From CAMCYM01 sp964405405 (GTDB lineage: Bacteria; Bacteroidota; Bacteroidia; Flavobacteriales_D; Sanyastnellaceae): DNA of 64,000 bases. The position numbers were made by a program, and so were the translations under genes. The notes beneath the pieces were generated by a model. It made no database searches. It saw nothing but the letters and a program-made list of their open reading frames with translations, and was not told the DNA's origin. The DNA lies in the NCBI GenBank assembly GCA_964405405.1, contig CAYONT010000008.1, positions 6,067 through 70,066 of the forward strand, in the 5' to 3' direction. Of this stretch, positions 1 to 7,686 are shown in pieces; positions within the stretch are counted from its first letter, which is position 1, and every line of letters begins with the position of its first letter.

Positions 1-11
1 GTTGACCGCCT

Positions 12-1382
12 TCATGGCTGGGGTGGGGTGAACGGCGGAGGCGGGGTGAGCCAATGTCGGCGGTAGGCACCGTTGGGGTCGTAGTCGCTGGCTTGTTTGG
101 CCGTATTGAAACGCCGCTGAGGACGCGGATCCGCACCCACGCCTGCGATGTACTGCCAATTCCCCGTGTTGCTCGCCACATCGAAATCGAGCAGGTGGTG
201 CTCGAACCAAGCCGCGCCCCAGGTCCAGGGAACGCCGAGGTCGTGGATGAGGAAGGAGGCGACGTTTTGGCGACCGCGGTTGGTCATATACCCGGTGGCG
301 GCCAGCTCGCGCATGTTCGCATCCACGAAGTCATCCCCCGTGGTGCCCGCGCACCAGGATGCAAAGGCCTGCCTGGCACGGGCATGTCGGCCCCCGAGCG
401 CCGGTTTCCGGAACAGGTCAGGACCGGATTGCATGGCAGCGAACCGGAAGTAGTCGCGCCAGAGCAACTCGAAGACCATCCAGTACGTGTCTTCGGTGGC
501 GCCGTGCTGGGCTTCGAAAGCGCGCACCGCCTCGTACACCTGGCGCGGGCTCAAGGCGCCGACGGACAACCACGGCGCGAGCCGGCTGGCATCATCGGGC
601 CCCAGGAGGCCATTGCGGGTCTGTTTGTAATGGGCCAGCGCCCCGGAACCGATGTAGTGGCGCAGGCGGGCCTGCCCTGCCGACTCGCCGCCTTCGAACC
701 GCAGGAGACCCCGGGGGTCCGGCCCCGCCGGCTCGGGCCCAGGCAGCGCCCCCTCCGCGAACCGCGGCGGGCCTGCCACCCAGCTCACCGGCACCGGCAC
801 CTCGGCGGGCGGCGGGAGCGACTCCCGGACCCGCCAAGCCCGCTCCACCTTGTTGCGGAACGAAGTGAACACCGGCGGCAATGCGTCCACCTCAAACGGC
901 AGGTCCTCCGGGTGCAAAAGCGTCCGGCCTTCCACCCAGTGGCACCCGGCACGCCCCGCCAACGCCCGTTCCAGCGCCCGCTCCTGCGCCCACTCCTCCG
1001 GCGCATGCCCGCGCTCCGCAAACACGCCGCCATCGAAATCGCCGTCCCGCACCAGCCGGGCGCAAACCTCCGCGCTGTCGCCCACACGCTCATCCAGCAT
1101 GGCACCCCGCAAGGCCAAACCCCTCCGCAAATCGGCCACACTCTCCGCCAGAAAGCGCATCCGTGCTGGCGACATGCGCCCCCAGTCGGGCCTTGGCGCT
1201 GGCGCCCGCCAAGGCCAGTCCCTGCTCCACTCCCCTTCCCACAACGGGTCCCAAACGTAGACGGGGACTACGGTTTCGCATTGCGCCAGGGCCGCGTGCA
1301 GCGCCACGGCGTCTTCGAGCCGCAAATCGGCCCGGAACCAGACGAGGCCCCGGCGGAAACGTCGGCGGGTGGAGTCGTTCAT
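12..1382 (-). CDS. DASH-family cryptochrome/photolyase
   Basis: This 456-residue flavoprotein belongs to the photolyase/cryptochrome superfamily. The N-terminal Rossmann-like antenna domain opens with GLVWFRADLRLED. The C-terminal FAD domain carries LAPWLSVGALSPRQVYE, LLWRDYFRF, ATGYMTNRGRQNVASFL and FDVASNTGNWQYIAGVG; the last two blocks are characteristic of the DASH clade. Family members repair cyclobutane dimers, mainly in single-stranded DNA, or act as blue-light receptors; which applies here is not visible. The start is the ATG at 1382, directly before the antenna domain; a longer open frame upstream lies over the neighbouring gene and is ignored. The ATG overlaps the stop of the upstream photolyase by ATGA, so the two are probably translationally coupled. 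Confidence 0.93.
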   Translation of the reverse strand: MNDSTRRRFRRGLVWFRADLRLEDAVALHAALAQCETVVPVYVWDPLWEGEWSRDWPWRAPAPRPDWGRMSPARMRFLAESVADLRRGLALRGAMLDERVGDSAEVCARLVRDGDFDGGVFAERGHAPEEWAQERALERALAGRAGCHWVEGRTLLHPEDLPFEVDALPPVFTSFRNKVERAWRVRESLPPPAEVPVPVSWVAGPPRFAEGALPGPEPAGPDPRGLLRFEGGESAGQARLRHYIGSGALAHYKQTRNGLLGPDDASRLAPWLSVGALSPRQVYEAVRAFEAQHGATEDTYWMVFELLWRDYFRFAAMQSGPDLFRKPALGGRHARARQAFASWCAGTTGDDFVDANMRELAATGYMTNRGRQNVASFLIHDLGVPWTWGAAWFEHHLLDFDVASNTGNWQYIAGVGADPRPQRRFNTAKQASDYDPNGAYRRHWLTPPPPFTPPQP

Positions 1383-2935
1383 AGGGAATGGATTTGGCCT
1401 AACACCTGACCGGCACGCTCCAACACGGCGGCGCGCTCGGATGCCGGCATGCGGTCCCACAGCCGGTAGACCATGCCGATGCGCGGATTCGTCTCCAACT
1501 GGGCCCGGTGCCGGTCGTGAAACTGCCAGTACAGGCTGTTGAAGGGGCAGGCCCGGTCGCCCGTCCGCTCGCCGGCGCGGTAGAAGCAGGTCGAACAGGG
1601 CGCGCCCATTTTCTTGAGGTAATTCGCACTGGACACGTAGGGTTTGGTCCCCACCAAGCCCCCGTCGGCAAACTGCGACATCCCGCGGGTGTTGGGCATC
1701 TCGACCCACTCGAGGGCATCGATGTAAACCCCGAGGTACCAGGCATCGACTTCGTCTGGGTGCACCCCGGCCAAGAGGGCAAAGTTGCCGGTCACCATCA
1801 GGCGCTGGATGTGGTGGGCGTAGGCGTTGTCCCGGGTGGCCCCCACGGCCTGGCGCATGCAGGCCATCCGGGTCTCACCGGTCCAGTACCAGCGCGGCAA
1901 GGGAGCGTCGTGCTGGAAGTAGTTGAGGGTGGCATAGCGGGGCATGTGGTGCCAATAATGGCCCCGCACGTACTCTCGCCAGCCCAGGATCTGCCGGATG
2001 AAGCCCTCGGCACTGGACAGGGGAATGCGCTCCGGATCCCGGCGCCAAGCAGCCTCTACGGCCTCCACCACCTCGAGGGGGGACAGCAGTTTCACATTGA
2101 GCACGAAGCTCAGCCGGCTGTGGTACAGGGTGGGGCTGGCATCCGACAGGGCATCCTGAAACGCCCCGAACAGGGGCAACATCCGGTCGATGAAGTCCTC
2201 CAGCAGTTCCAAGCCCTCCGCCCGGGTCACGGGCCATTCCCACCGCTCGCAGCGGCCCCAGGTCGCCACCCCGGCGCGCTGCAATTGCGCTTGGACTGCC
2301 TCGAAATCGTGGGCAAAGATGCGCGCTTCCGGAGGACGGTGGCCCTTGGGCAGGGCCTTCCGGTTCGCCGCATCGTAGTTCCAATCGCCTCCCTCGGGAC
2401 CTCCCGCGGCATCCAACAACACCCGGTGCTTCCGCCGCAGCATCCGGTAAAACCCCTCCATGATGAAGCCCTTCTTCCCCTGAAAATGCCGCGTGAAGTC
2501 TTCCCGGGTGGTCAGGAAATGGTGCGTATCGGTTGCTTCGACCCAGCATCCCCGGGCCCGCAAGGTTTCCGTCAACGAGCGCAGTTCCTCCTCCAACCGC
2601 CATGCATCCGGCAACATCCACTGCAGGCGCTGCGCCCCATGCTCCGCCAAGGCCTGCTCGACGGCCCGGGTGACCGAGTGCGGGTTGTCTGGCGCATCGA
2701 TTTGCCAATATTGCACCCGGTGTCCACGGGAACGCAGTTCTTCTGCAAAGGCACGCATCGCCAGGAAGAAGGCAATCACCTTCTGGACATGGTGCAAGAC
2801 ATCCGTGGACTCCGACCGGTACTCCCCCATCAAATACAAAACATCCTGCTCCGGCCCCGATGGGTTGGAAAACCAAGGATGCTGGATGTTGAGTTGGTCT
2901 CCCAACACCAGCCTGATCTCGCGAACCGGGCTCAT
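1379..2935 (-). CDS. Iron-sulfur bacterial photolyase (FeS-BCP / PhrB-type, probable 6-4 photolyase)
   Basis: A 518-residue deoxyribodipyrimidine photolyase-related protein. Four cysteines at about 359, 447, 450 and 463 have spacings of 88, 3 and 13, which matches the [4Fe-4S] ligands of Agrobacterium PhrB (Cys350, 438, 441, 454). The histidine pair in AYAHHIQRLMV, essential for 6-4 photoproduct repair in PhrB, is present. The N-terminus REIRLVLGDQLN is the family's antenna start. By homology it repairs (6-4) photoproducts using light, FAD and a ribolumazine-type antenna. The chosen ATG at 2935 overlaps the stop of the upstream DUF2256 gene by ATGA, and its own stop overlaps CRY-DASH, giving a tight three-gene operon. 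Confidence 0.95.
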   Translation of the reverse strand: MSPVREIRLVLGDQLNIQHPWFSNPSGPEQDVLYLMGEYRSESTDVLHHVQKVIAFFLAMRAFAEELRSRGHRVQYWQIDAPDNPHSVTRAVEQALAEHGAQRLQWMLPDAWRLEEELRSLTETLRARGCWVEATDTHHFLTTREDFTRHFQGKKGFIMEGFYRMLRRKHRVLLDAAGGPEGGDWNYDAANRKALPKGHRPPEARIFAHDFEAVQAQLQRAGVATWGRCERWEWPVTRAEGLELLEDFIDRMLPLFGAFQDALSDASPTLYHSRLSFVLNVKLLSPLEVVEAVEAAWRRDPERIPLSSAEGFIRQILGWREYVRGHYWHHMPRYATLNYFQHDAPLPRWYWTGETRMACMRQAVGATRDNAYAHHIQRLMVTGNFALLAGVHPDEVDAWYLGVYIDALEWVEMPNTRGMSQFADGGLVGTKPYVSSANYLKKMGAPCSTCFYRAGERTGDRACPFNSLYWQFHDRHRAQLETNPRIGMVYRLWDRMPASERAAVLERAGQVLGQIHSL

Positions 2936-3093
2936 GCCGCCCCGGGGGTTGCCTGTGCCCTGCCTCGCTGTCCCCGGCATCGGTCGCTGCAGTATTTGAC
3001 CTCCTCCCAGCAAGCAGTCCATTTCCGGCGCCAGTGGAACGGCCGTTCACAGACCGTGCAAATCTTGGTAGGCAAGTGGGGTTTGCGGTGCAT
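2932..3093 (-). CDS. DUF2256 domain-containing small zinc-ribbon-like protein
   Basis: A 53-residue reading frame, MHRKPHLPTKICTVCERPFH to the stop at 2932. It has four cysteines as CxxC...YCSDRC and the W-rich centre RRKWTACWEEVKYC, which is the DUF2256 signature. DUF2256 genes very often sit beside FeS-type photolyases in bacteria; the function is unknown, but metal binding is likely from the paired cysteines. It ends in ATGA shared with the photolyase start, so it is the first gene of the photolyase operon. It is short enough to be missed by ordinary length cut-offs. Confidence 0.92.
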   Translation of the reverse strand: MHRKPHLPTKICTVCERPFHWRRKWTACWEEVKYCSDRCRGQRGRAQATPGAA

Positions 3094-3123
3094 GGGAGCA
3101 TAACAACCCCCACGGGACCGTGT

Positions 3124-3627
3124 TCAACCGGCCGAGGCGGGGGCGGGGGCGGACGATCCTGACGCGGGGGCGGAGTCGGGGGCTATCGATCCTGCATATG
3201 CGGTGAACCGGTCCAGAATGGACTGCCAACCATCGCGCTGCATCTCCAGCGGGTGGATATTCTCTGCCTCGAACCGAATGTCCACCCGCGTCCCAGTCCC
3301 AGCACCTTCCCTCGTCCCTTCCCCCAGCCGATTTTCCGCAGTCAGTTCGAACTCCACCCGCCTGCCGTCCTCCAAAATGAACGTGAACCCCTTCCCGGGG
3401 CGGACCTCCTCATAAACCGCTGCCAAATCAAATCCGACACTGCCATCCCGCGCCTCCATCCGGGCCACGTACCGCCCCCCAGGGTGCAGTTCGTTCGTCG
3501 CCCAAGGACATTGCCAATCCTCCGACGCAAAGTTCCAGTTCACGATGTGCTCGGGGGACGTGTAGCAAGTCCAAACCCATTCCCTCCCTGCCGAAACAAA
3601 AGACGCAATTTCCAGTGTGGTACCCAT
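3124..3627 (-). CDS. SRPBCC (AHSA1-like) domain protein
   Basis: A 167-residue protein with the helix-grip fold of the AHSA1/START superfamily: an N-terminal strand, then WTCYTSPEHIVNWNFAS, PGGRYVARMEARDGS and a long C-terminal helix around DGWQSILDRFTAY. Such proteins bind hydrophobic ligands or act as small regulators; the substrate cannot be read from sequence. The tail after residue 150 is low-complexity, rich in Ala, Ser and Pro. I chose ATG 3627; a GTG two codons upstream is possible. It lies between the photolyase operon and a hydrolase, all on the minus strand, and SRPBCC genes are common companions of photolyase clusters. Confidence 0.8.
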   Translation of the reverse strand: MGTTLEIASFVSAGREWVWTCYTSPEHIVNWNFASEDWQCPWATNELHPGGRYVARMEARDGSVGFDLAAVYEEVRPGKGFTFILEDGRRVEFELTAENRLGEGTREGAGTGTRVDIRFEAENIHPLEMQRDGWQSILDRFTAYAGSIAPDSAPASGSSAPAPASAG

Positions 3628-3671
3628 GGGCACAAAGAAACCAAAAGCGCCTCACCCTTGGACAGCCAAGG

Positions 3672-4565
3672 TCACCCCTTCATCGCCCGCAGCTCCGCCC
3701 ACGAAGTCGGCAATGGTCGGGCCTTCACCGAATCCGGCACCTCCTCATCCCGCAGGAACCGCAAGACCAAATCGTTGAACAACTCCGGCGCCTCGATGCT
3801 GCAAACATGCCCGCAATTCTCGATGACCGCCAACCGCATGTTCCGCTGCAGGCGCGCAAACCGTTCCGCAGCCCGGAAGAAAATGTGGTCCTGGTCCCCC
3901 ATGACCACCAGCCCCTTCTTCGCCACCGGCCGGTTCATGTAAGTGCCCACCAAATGGAAAAATGGCTTGTACAACTCCACCCATTTCAGGTACTCCCGCT
4001 GCGTCAGCCGGCGGCTCTGGCGCCGGAAGATGTAGCGGCTCATCCGGTGGTTGCGCCGGGGCAGGACGATGAAACTGAAGAGCCAGTACATCGCGCGGTA
4101 CGGGAGGAAGTAGTTCAGGAATTTGGCACTATGCACAAACCAGTGCATGGCACGGCTGCCATCGAAAATCGCCCCCGCCATGACCATGCGGTCGATGAGT
4201 TCGGGACGCTCCAAATCCAGCTTTTGGAGGATGACACTGCCGATGGACAAGCTCACAAAGTGGGCCTTTTCGATGCCCAAGTGGTCGATCACGCGCAGGA
4301 TGTCCTCCACCAGGATGTCGAAGTCGTACGCGGGATATTCCGGCAGGATATCCTTCGAAAAGCCATGGTCCCGTAAATCGATGAGCAACAGCCGATAATG
4401 CGGCGCGAAGGCGTCAATCTGAAACTTCCACGTGCGGATGCTGCCGCCTGCACCGTGCACAAAAACCAGCCAGGGAGCCACCGGGTTCTCCGCGATGATC
4501 TCGTGGTGCAGCAACACGTTGCCGTGCGCCTCCGGGTGTACCTTCTGTCCTTGTTCGGTTTTCAT
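3672..4565 (-). CDS. Alpha/beta-fold hydrolase
   Basis: A 297-residue cytoplasmic alpha/beta hydrolase. The oxyanion segment is VFVHGAGGS, the nucleophile elbow is SLSIGS (serine in the usual place, with Ser replacing the first Gly of GxSxG), the acid is probably the Asp in GDQDHIF, and the catalytic His is in ENCGHVCSIEAPE. A hydrophobic cap segment with many aromatic residues (about 150-190) could cover a lipophilic substrate. No signal peptide is seen. A copy of the dispersed AGGCCAAA motif lies at 4571-4578, just upstream of the ATG. The substrate is unknown; its place inside a light-response cluster is suggestive but not decisive. Confidence 0.85.
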   Translation of the reverse strand: MKTEQGQKVHPEAHGNVLLHHEIIAENPVAPWLVFVHGAGGSIRTWKFQIDAFAPHYRLLLIDLRDHGFSKDILPEYPAYDFDILVEDILRVIDHLGIEKAHFVSLSIGSVILQKLDLERPELIDRMVMAGAIFDGSRAMHWFVHSAKFLNYFLPYRAMYWLFSFIVLPRRNHRMSRYIFRRQSRRLTQREYLKWVELYKPFFHLVGTYMNRPVAKKGLVVMGDQDHIFFRAAERFARLQRNMRLAVIENCGHVCSIEAPELFNDLVLRFLRDEEVPDSVKARPLPTSWAELRAMKG

Positions 4566-4584
4566 CTGTCAGGCCAAATTTCGT

Positions 4585-6060
4585 TCATTTCTTCCGCTTT
4601 CGAGCAGGCAAGACGTGCCGTTTCAGAATCCGCTGTCCCTCCGCCCGGACGGCCGGGGACTTTTTCTCCCCCCACAACCGGTCGCGTGCCTGCCGCGCCG
4701 CGGTTTCCAGGTCCACCCGCGGCAGGGGGTAGTGCACGCCCAGTTCGATGCCGTAGAGGGCGGCTTCGAGCGGCGTCATCGCCCACGGCGCGAAGAGGGC
4801 GGGCACGGGCACGGCGGCCAACTCGGGTACCCACTTGCGGATGAAGTCGCCCGCAGGGTCATGGTCCTGGGCCTGCTTCACGGGGTTGTATATGCGAACG
4901 GTGTTGAGACCGGTGCACCCCGCTTGCATCTGCATTTGGGGATAGTGGATGCCAGGCTCGAAGTCGAGCATGATGCGGGCGAGGTGGTCGGCACCGGCCT
5001 GCCAGGGCTGCCAAAGGTGGTGGGTGAGGTAGCTCACGAGCATGGCGCGCATGCGGAAGTTGATGTAGCCGGTGGCGGTGAGGCAGCGCATGCAGGCGTC
5101 CACGAGGGGGACGCCGGTGGTGCCGGTTTCCCAGGCTTCGACGCGGTCGGGCATCGGAACGCGGTCGAGCGCCCGCATTCCCCGGTTGACGTCGTGTACT
5201 TCCATTCGGCATTCCGACTCGAACTTCTGGATGAAGTGGTCTCGCCAGCGCAGGCGCTCGGTGAAGGCCCGCAAGGCGCGGCGGGGTCCTCCGGGCGCCC
5301 GCGCTGCGTCCTGGCTGGCTTGGTAGGCAGTCCGGATGCTGATGTTGCCCCAGGCGAGGTAGGGCGAAATCCGGCTGCACCCGGTTCGGCTGGCTTCGGG
5401 CTTGCTGATGCTGGCGGCGTACCGGTGAACCCGGGTCCGGAGGAAGGTCCGCAGGTAGGCGTGGGCGGCCCGCTCGCCGCCGGGCTGGCGGGGGGCACCG
5501 GGTTGCGCCCCAGCGCCGGGGTTCCGGAGCGTGGGTCGGTCGCAGGGGCCGGGGTCAGGACTGCCGGCGGCGGCGGCGGGGCGCAACCGGGTCCAATCGG
5601 GCACCACCTCGGGCGCCTCCACGTGGGCGCGCCAGTGTTCCATCCAATCGGTCCGATCCCGCGCCCCACGGCGAACCCCGGAGCCCACGTGCTCCGTCCA
5701 TTCTACCCCGTTTCCCCGGAACCACTGGGCCATCCGCCGGTCCCGATCGAACGTCCACCGGACCCCCGTTTCTTGGGTGCTGTGTACCTCGACCATTCCC
5801 CATGTGCGCAGTCCCGCAAAAACGGCCTCTGCTTCCCCCACGAATTCCCACAACGCCGCTCCCTGTCGGGCCAAACCCTCCCGCAAATCATCCAGGGACT
5901 GCGCCACAAATTCCGTGTGCAGGTCACTCCAAGTCGGATGTTCCAGCAATCCCGGTTCCCAGATGTACACGAAGGCGTGCGGTCCGCCCCGCTCCAAGGC
6001 AGCTGCCACCGCCGGTTGATCCCGGAGCCGCAAATCCCGTTTGAGCCAGACCACCACCAT
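4585..6060 (-). CDS. Deoxyribodipyrimidine photolyase / cryptochrome family protein
   Basis: A 491-residue third member of the photolyase superfamily in this window. It starts MVVVWLKRDLRLRDQPAV, the usual antenna-domain opening, and has the FAD-binding blocks SRISPYLAWGNISIRTAYQ, ERLRWRDHFIQKFE, CLTATGYINFRMRAMLVSYL and YNPVKQAQDHDPAGDFIR. It lacks the DASH signature and the four-Cys cluster of the two neighbours, so it is a distinct clade, probably a cyclobutane-dimer photolyase or a cryptochrome-like relative. A Pro/Ala/Gly-rich linker occupies about residues 165-200. The ATG at 6060 fits the family start. It is preceded by 11 bp and then the flavin reductase gene, in an apparent operon with the SDR and Lacal_2735. 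Confidence 0.92.
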   Translation of the reverse strand: MVVVWLKRDLRLRDQPAVAAALERGGPHAFVYIWEPGLLEHPTWSDLHTEFVAQSLDDLREGLARQGAALWEFVGEAEAVFAGLRTWGMVEVHSTQETGVRWTFDRDRRMAQWFRGNGVEWTEHVGSGVRRGARDRTDWMEHWRAHVEAPEVVPDWTRLRPAAAAGSPDPGPCDRPTLRNPGAGAQPGAPRQPGGERAAHAYLRTFLRTRVHRYAASISKPEASRTGCSRISPYLAWGNISIRTAYQASQDAARAPGGPRRALRAFTERLRWRDHFIQKFESECRMEVHDVNRGMRALDRVPMPDRVEAWETGTTGVPLVDACMRCLTATGYINFRMRAMLVSYLTHHLWQPWQAGADHLARIMLDFEPGIHYPQMQMQAGCTGLNTVRIYNPVKQAQDHDPAGDFIRKWVPELAAVPVPALFAPWAMTPLEAALYGIELGVHYPLPRVDLETAARQARDRLWGEKKSPAVRAEGQRILKRHVLPARKRKK

Positions 6061-6071
6061 GTCGGGTCCCG

Positions 6072-6773
6072 TTAGTCCCGGGGAAAACCCCGCAGAAAAT
6101 CCGAAACCACCTCCACGGGTTGGTGGGGCCGGGCATACGAACAACGCGCCAGTCGCTCCACCCGGTGGTAGCCGTCCAACCCGCTCACCGCGGCGGTCCC
6201 GGCCCCCACCAAGTCCATTGCGCCGTCCGCTGCGATTTGGGCTTCGGGCACCACGAGCCACTCGACCCGCCCCACCACGAACCGGCATCCATTCGCCGGC
6301 ACCTCCCAACTGTCCTCCCACCGCAACCCCATGCGAATGGCTGCCTCCGCGACCGCCGGGGCCCGGAAGTCCGGCATCCCGGGGGGCCACCATGGCGTCA
6401 GTCCCACAGCTTCGAATTCGCTCACCCCGTCGGGCCACCGTGCGCTCGTGGCATGCGCCCGTTCGTACCAACCGACCCCGACATGGCTCAAGGTAAACTG
6501 CTCCGTCTCCCGGAGGTTGTGCCAGGAATGGCTGCCCCGATCGCGCGCCACCGGCGGCCGAAACACCAGCCCCACCAACGGAGGATCAGACCCCAAATGC
6601 ACCACCGAACTGAAGATGGCGAGGTTGGGCACGCCGGCGGCGCTCGCCGTCCCGACCACGTTTGCAGGCTTGAACCCCGTGACCGAGTTCATGAGCATGG
6701 CCCGGAAAGGCCCCGCCATCGATGCCAGGTCCCCCGCCGTCCAGAACCGTTCACCCGCCCCCCCCTCCATCAC
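6072..6773 (-). CDS. Flavin reductase-like protein (FMN-binding split barrel)
   Basis: A 233-residue protein of the flavin reductase-like family. The segments NSVTGFKPANVVGTASAAG, SSVVHLGSDPPLVGLVFRPP and HSWHNLRETEQFTLSHVG match the flavin-binding split-barrel core. It may supply reduced flavin or simply bind FMN. It lies directly upstream of a photolyase, whose cofactor is FAD, and its start overlaps the stop of the SDR gene by ATGA. Two adjacent ATG codons could start it (6773 or 6770). Flavin reductases of this type are recurrent members of marine photolyase gene clusters. Confidence 0.85.
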   Translation of the reverse strand: MMEGGAGERFWTAGDLASMAGPFRAMLMNSVTGFKPANVVGTASAAGVPNLAIFSSVVHLGSDPPLVGLVFRPPVARDRGSHSWHNLRETEQFTLSHVGVGWYERAHATSARWPDGVSEFEAVGLTPWWPPGMPDFRAPAVAEAAIRMGLRWEDSWEVPANGCRFVVGRVEWLVVPEAQIAADGAMDLVGAGTAAVSGLDGYHRVERLARCSYARPHQPVEVVSDFLRGFPRD

Positions 6774-7468
6774 CGCAGCGCGCCGATACCGGCATCCAGT
6801 GACAACACCTGGCCCGTCATCCCGGCCGACAAGTCCTCCAGGAGCCAGGCCGCCAGAGAAGCCACCTCCTCAGGCCGGTGCACCCGGCGCAGGGGATTCC
6901 GCTCTTCGATGGCGGCGCGTTTGGCCTCCGAATTCAACAACGGGGCCGCCAGCGACGTGTCCGTGAGGGAAGGCGCCACCGCGTTCACCCGAATGTCTGG
7001 AGCCCATTCCGCGGCCAGCGCACGCGTCAGACCCTCCACCGCTCCCTTCGCCGCCGCGATGCTTGCGTGAAACGCCATCCCCGTTCCCACCGCCACCGTG
7101 CTGAACAGCACCACCGATGCCCCGCCTTCCGCCTTCTTGAGCAGCCCGTGGTTCGCTTGCAGCGTCGCCACCGCGCCGTAGAAATTGACCTCCCAGTCCT
7201 GCACCCATTGCTCCCGCTTGAGCCCCTTGAATGGCTTCAGCGCGATCGTTCCCGGGCAGTAGGCCAAACCATCCAACCTCTCCGCAAACGCCGTCAAGTC
7301 GCAGGCTCCCGCCACGGCATCGAACTGCAAACCGAGGTACCTCGGCTCCCCTTCGATCACGGTTCCCGTGCGCGAAACCCCGATGACCCGGTGGCCTGCC
7401 GCAAGCAACCGGTTGCGCAGGGCCTCCCCGATTCCGCGGGAATCCCCGATGACAGCGTACGTTTTCAT
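6770..7468 (-). CDS. Short-chain dehydrogenase/reductase family protein lacking the catalytic Tyr
   Basis: A 232-residue SDR fold protein. The dinucleotide-binding turn GDSRGIG is at residues 8-14, the NxxG-equivalent region is AYCPGT, and the active-site Ser is probably Ser123. In the YxxxK motif the Lys is present (Lys141 in AAAKGAVEGL), but the position four before it is Ile137 rather than Tyr. The C-terminus has the usual AVAPSLTDT and SAGMTGQVLSLDAGIG segments. The frame is intact and the rest is well conserved, so it probably binds NAD(P)(H) but may not catalyse classical SDR chemistry. It overlaps Lacal_2735 upstream and flavin reductase downstream by ATGA. Confidence 0.88.
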   Translation of the reverse strand: MKTYAVIGDSRGIGEALRNRLLAAGHRVIGVSRTGTVIEGEPRYLGLQFDAVAGACDLTAFAERLDGLAYCPGTIALKPFKGLKREQWVQDWEVNFYGAVATLQANHGLLKKAEGGASVVLFSTVAVGTGMAFHASIAAAKGAVEGLTRALAAEWAPDIRVNAVAPSLTDTSLAAPLLNSEAKRAAIEERNPLRRVHRPEEVASLAAWLLEDLSAGMTGQVLSLDAGIGALR

Positions 7469-7656
7469 GACCCCGCGGCCTCCCGCTCCCGTTGCAACGC
7501 CACCAACTTCGCCTCCACCTCAGCCGCCTTCACCATGCACGCATCGGATTGCTTGCGGTCCACGGTGCTCAACCGATGCGCCTCAGCCAGCCACCGGCTG
7601 TGCTCGCGCTGGAGATCCTGCAACGGATCCTTTCGAAACAAATTCAACCAGTTCAT
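7465..7656 (-). CDS. Lacal_2735 family small protein
   Basis: A 63-residue protein with NLFRKDPLQDLQREHSRWL, AHRLSTVDRKQSDACMVKA and a charged helical C-terminus. It matches the Lacal_2735 family, small predicted coiled-coil proteins common in Bacteroidota and often encoded next to photolyase, SDR and flavin reductase genes. The function is unknown. It is the first gene of the four-gene set Lacal_2735-SDR-flavin reductase-photolyase; the stop overlaps the SDR start by ATGA. Confidence 0.85.
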   Translation of the reverse strand: MNWLNLFRKDPLQDLQREHSRWLAEAHRLSTVDRKQSDACMVKAAEVEAKLVALQREREAAGS

Positions 7657-7686
7657 GCGGTAAGAACACGCCCTGGCCGCAAAAGT

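Noticed and set aside
54..1409. 451-codon plus-strand frame at the left edge
   Set aside because: It is antisense to CRY-DASH, which has unambiguous family motifs over its whole length.
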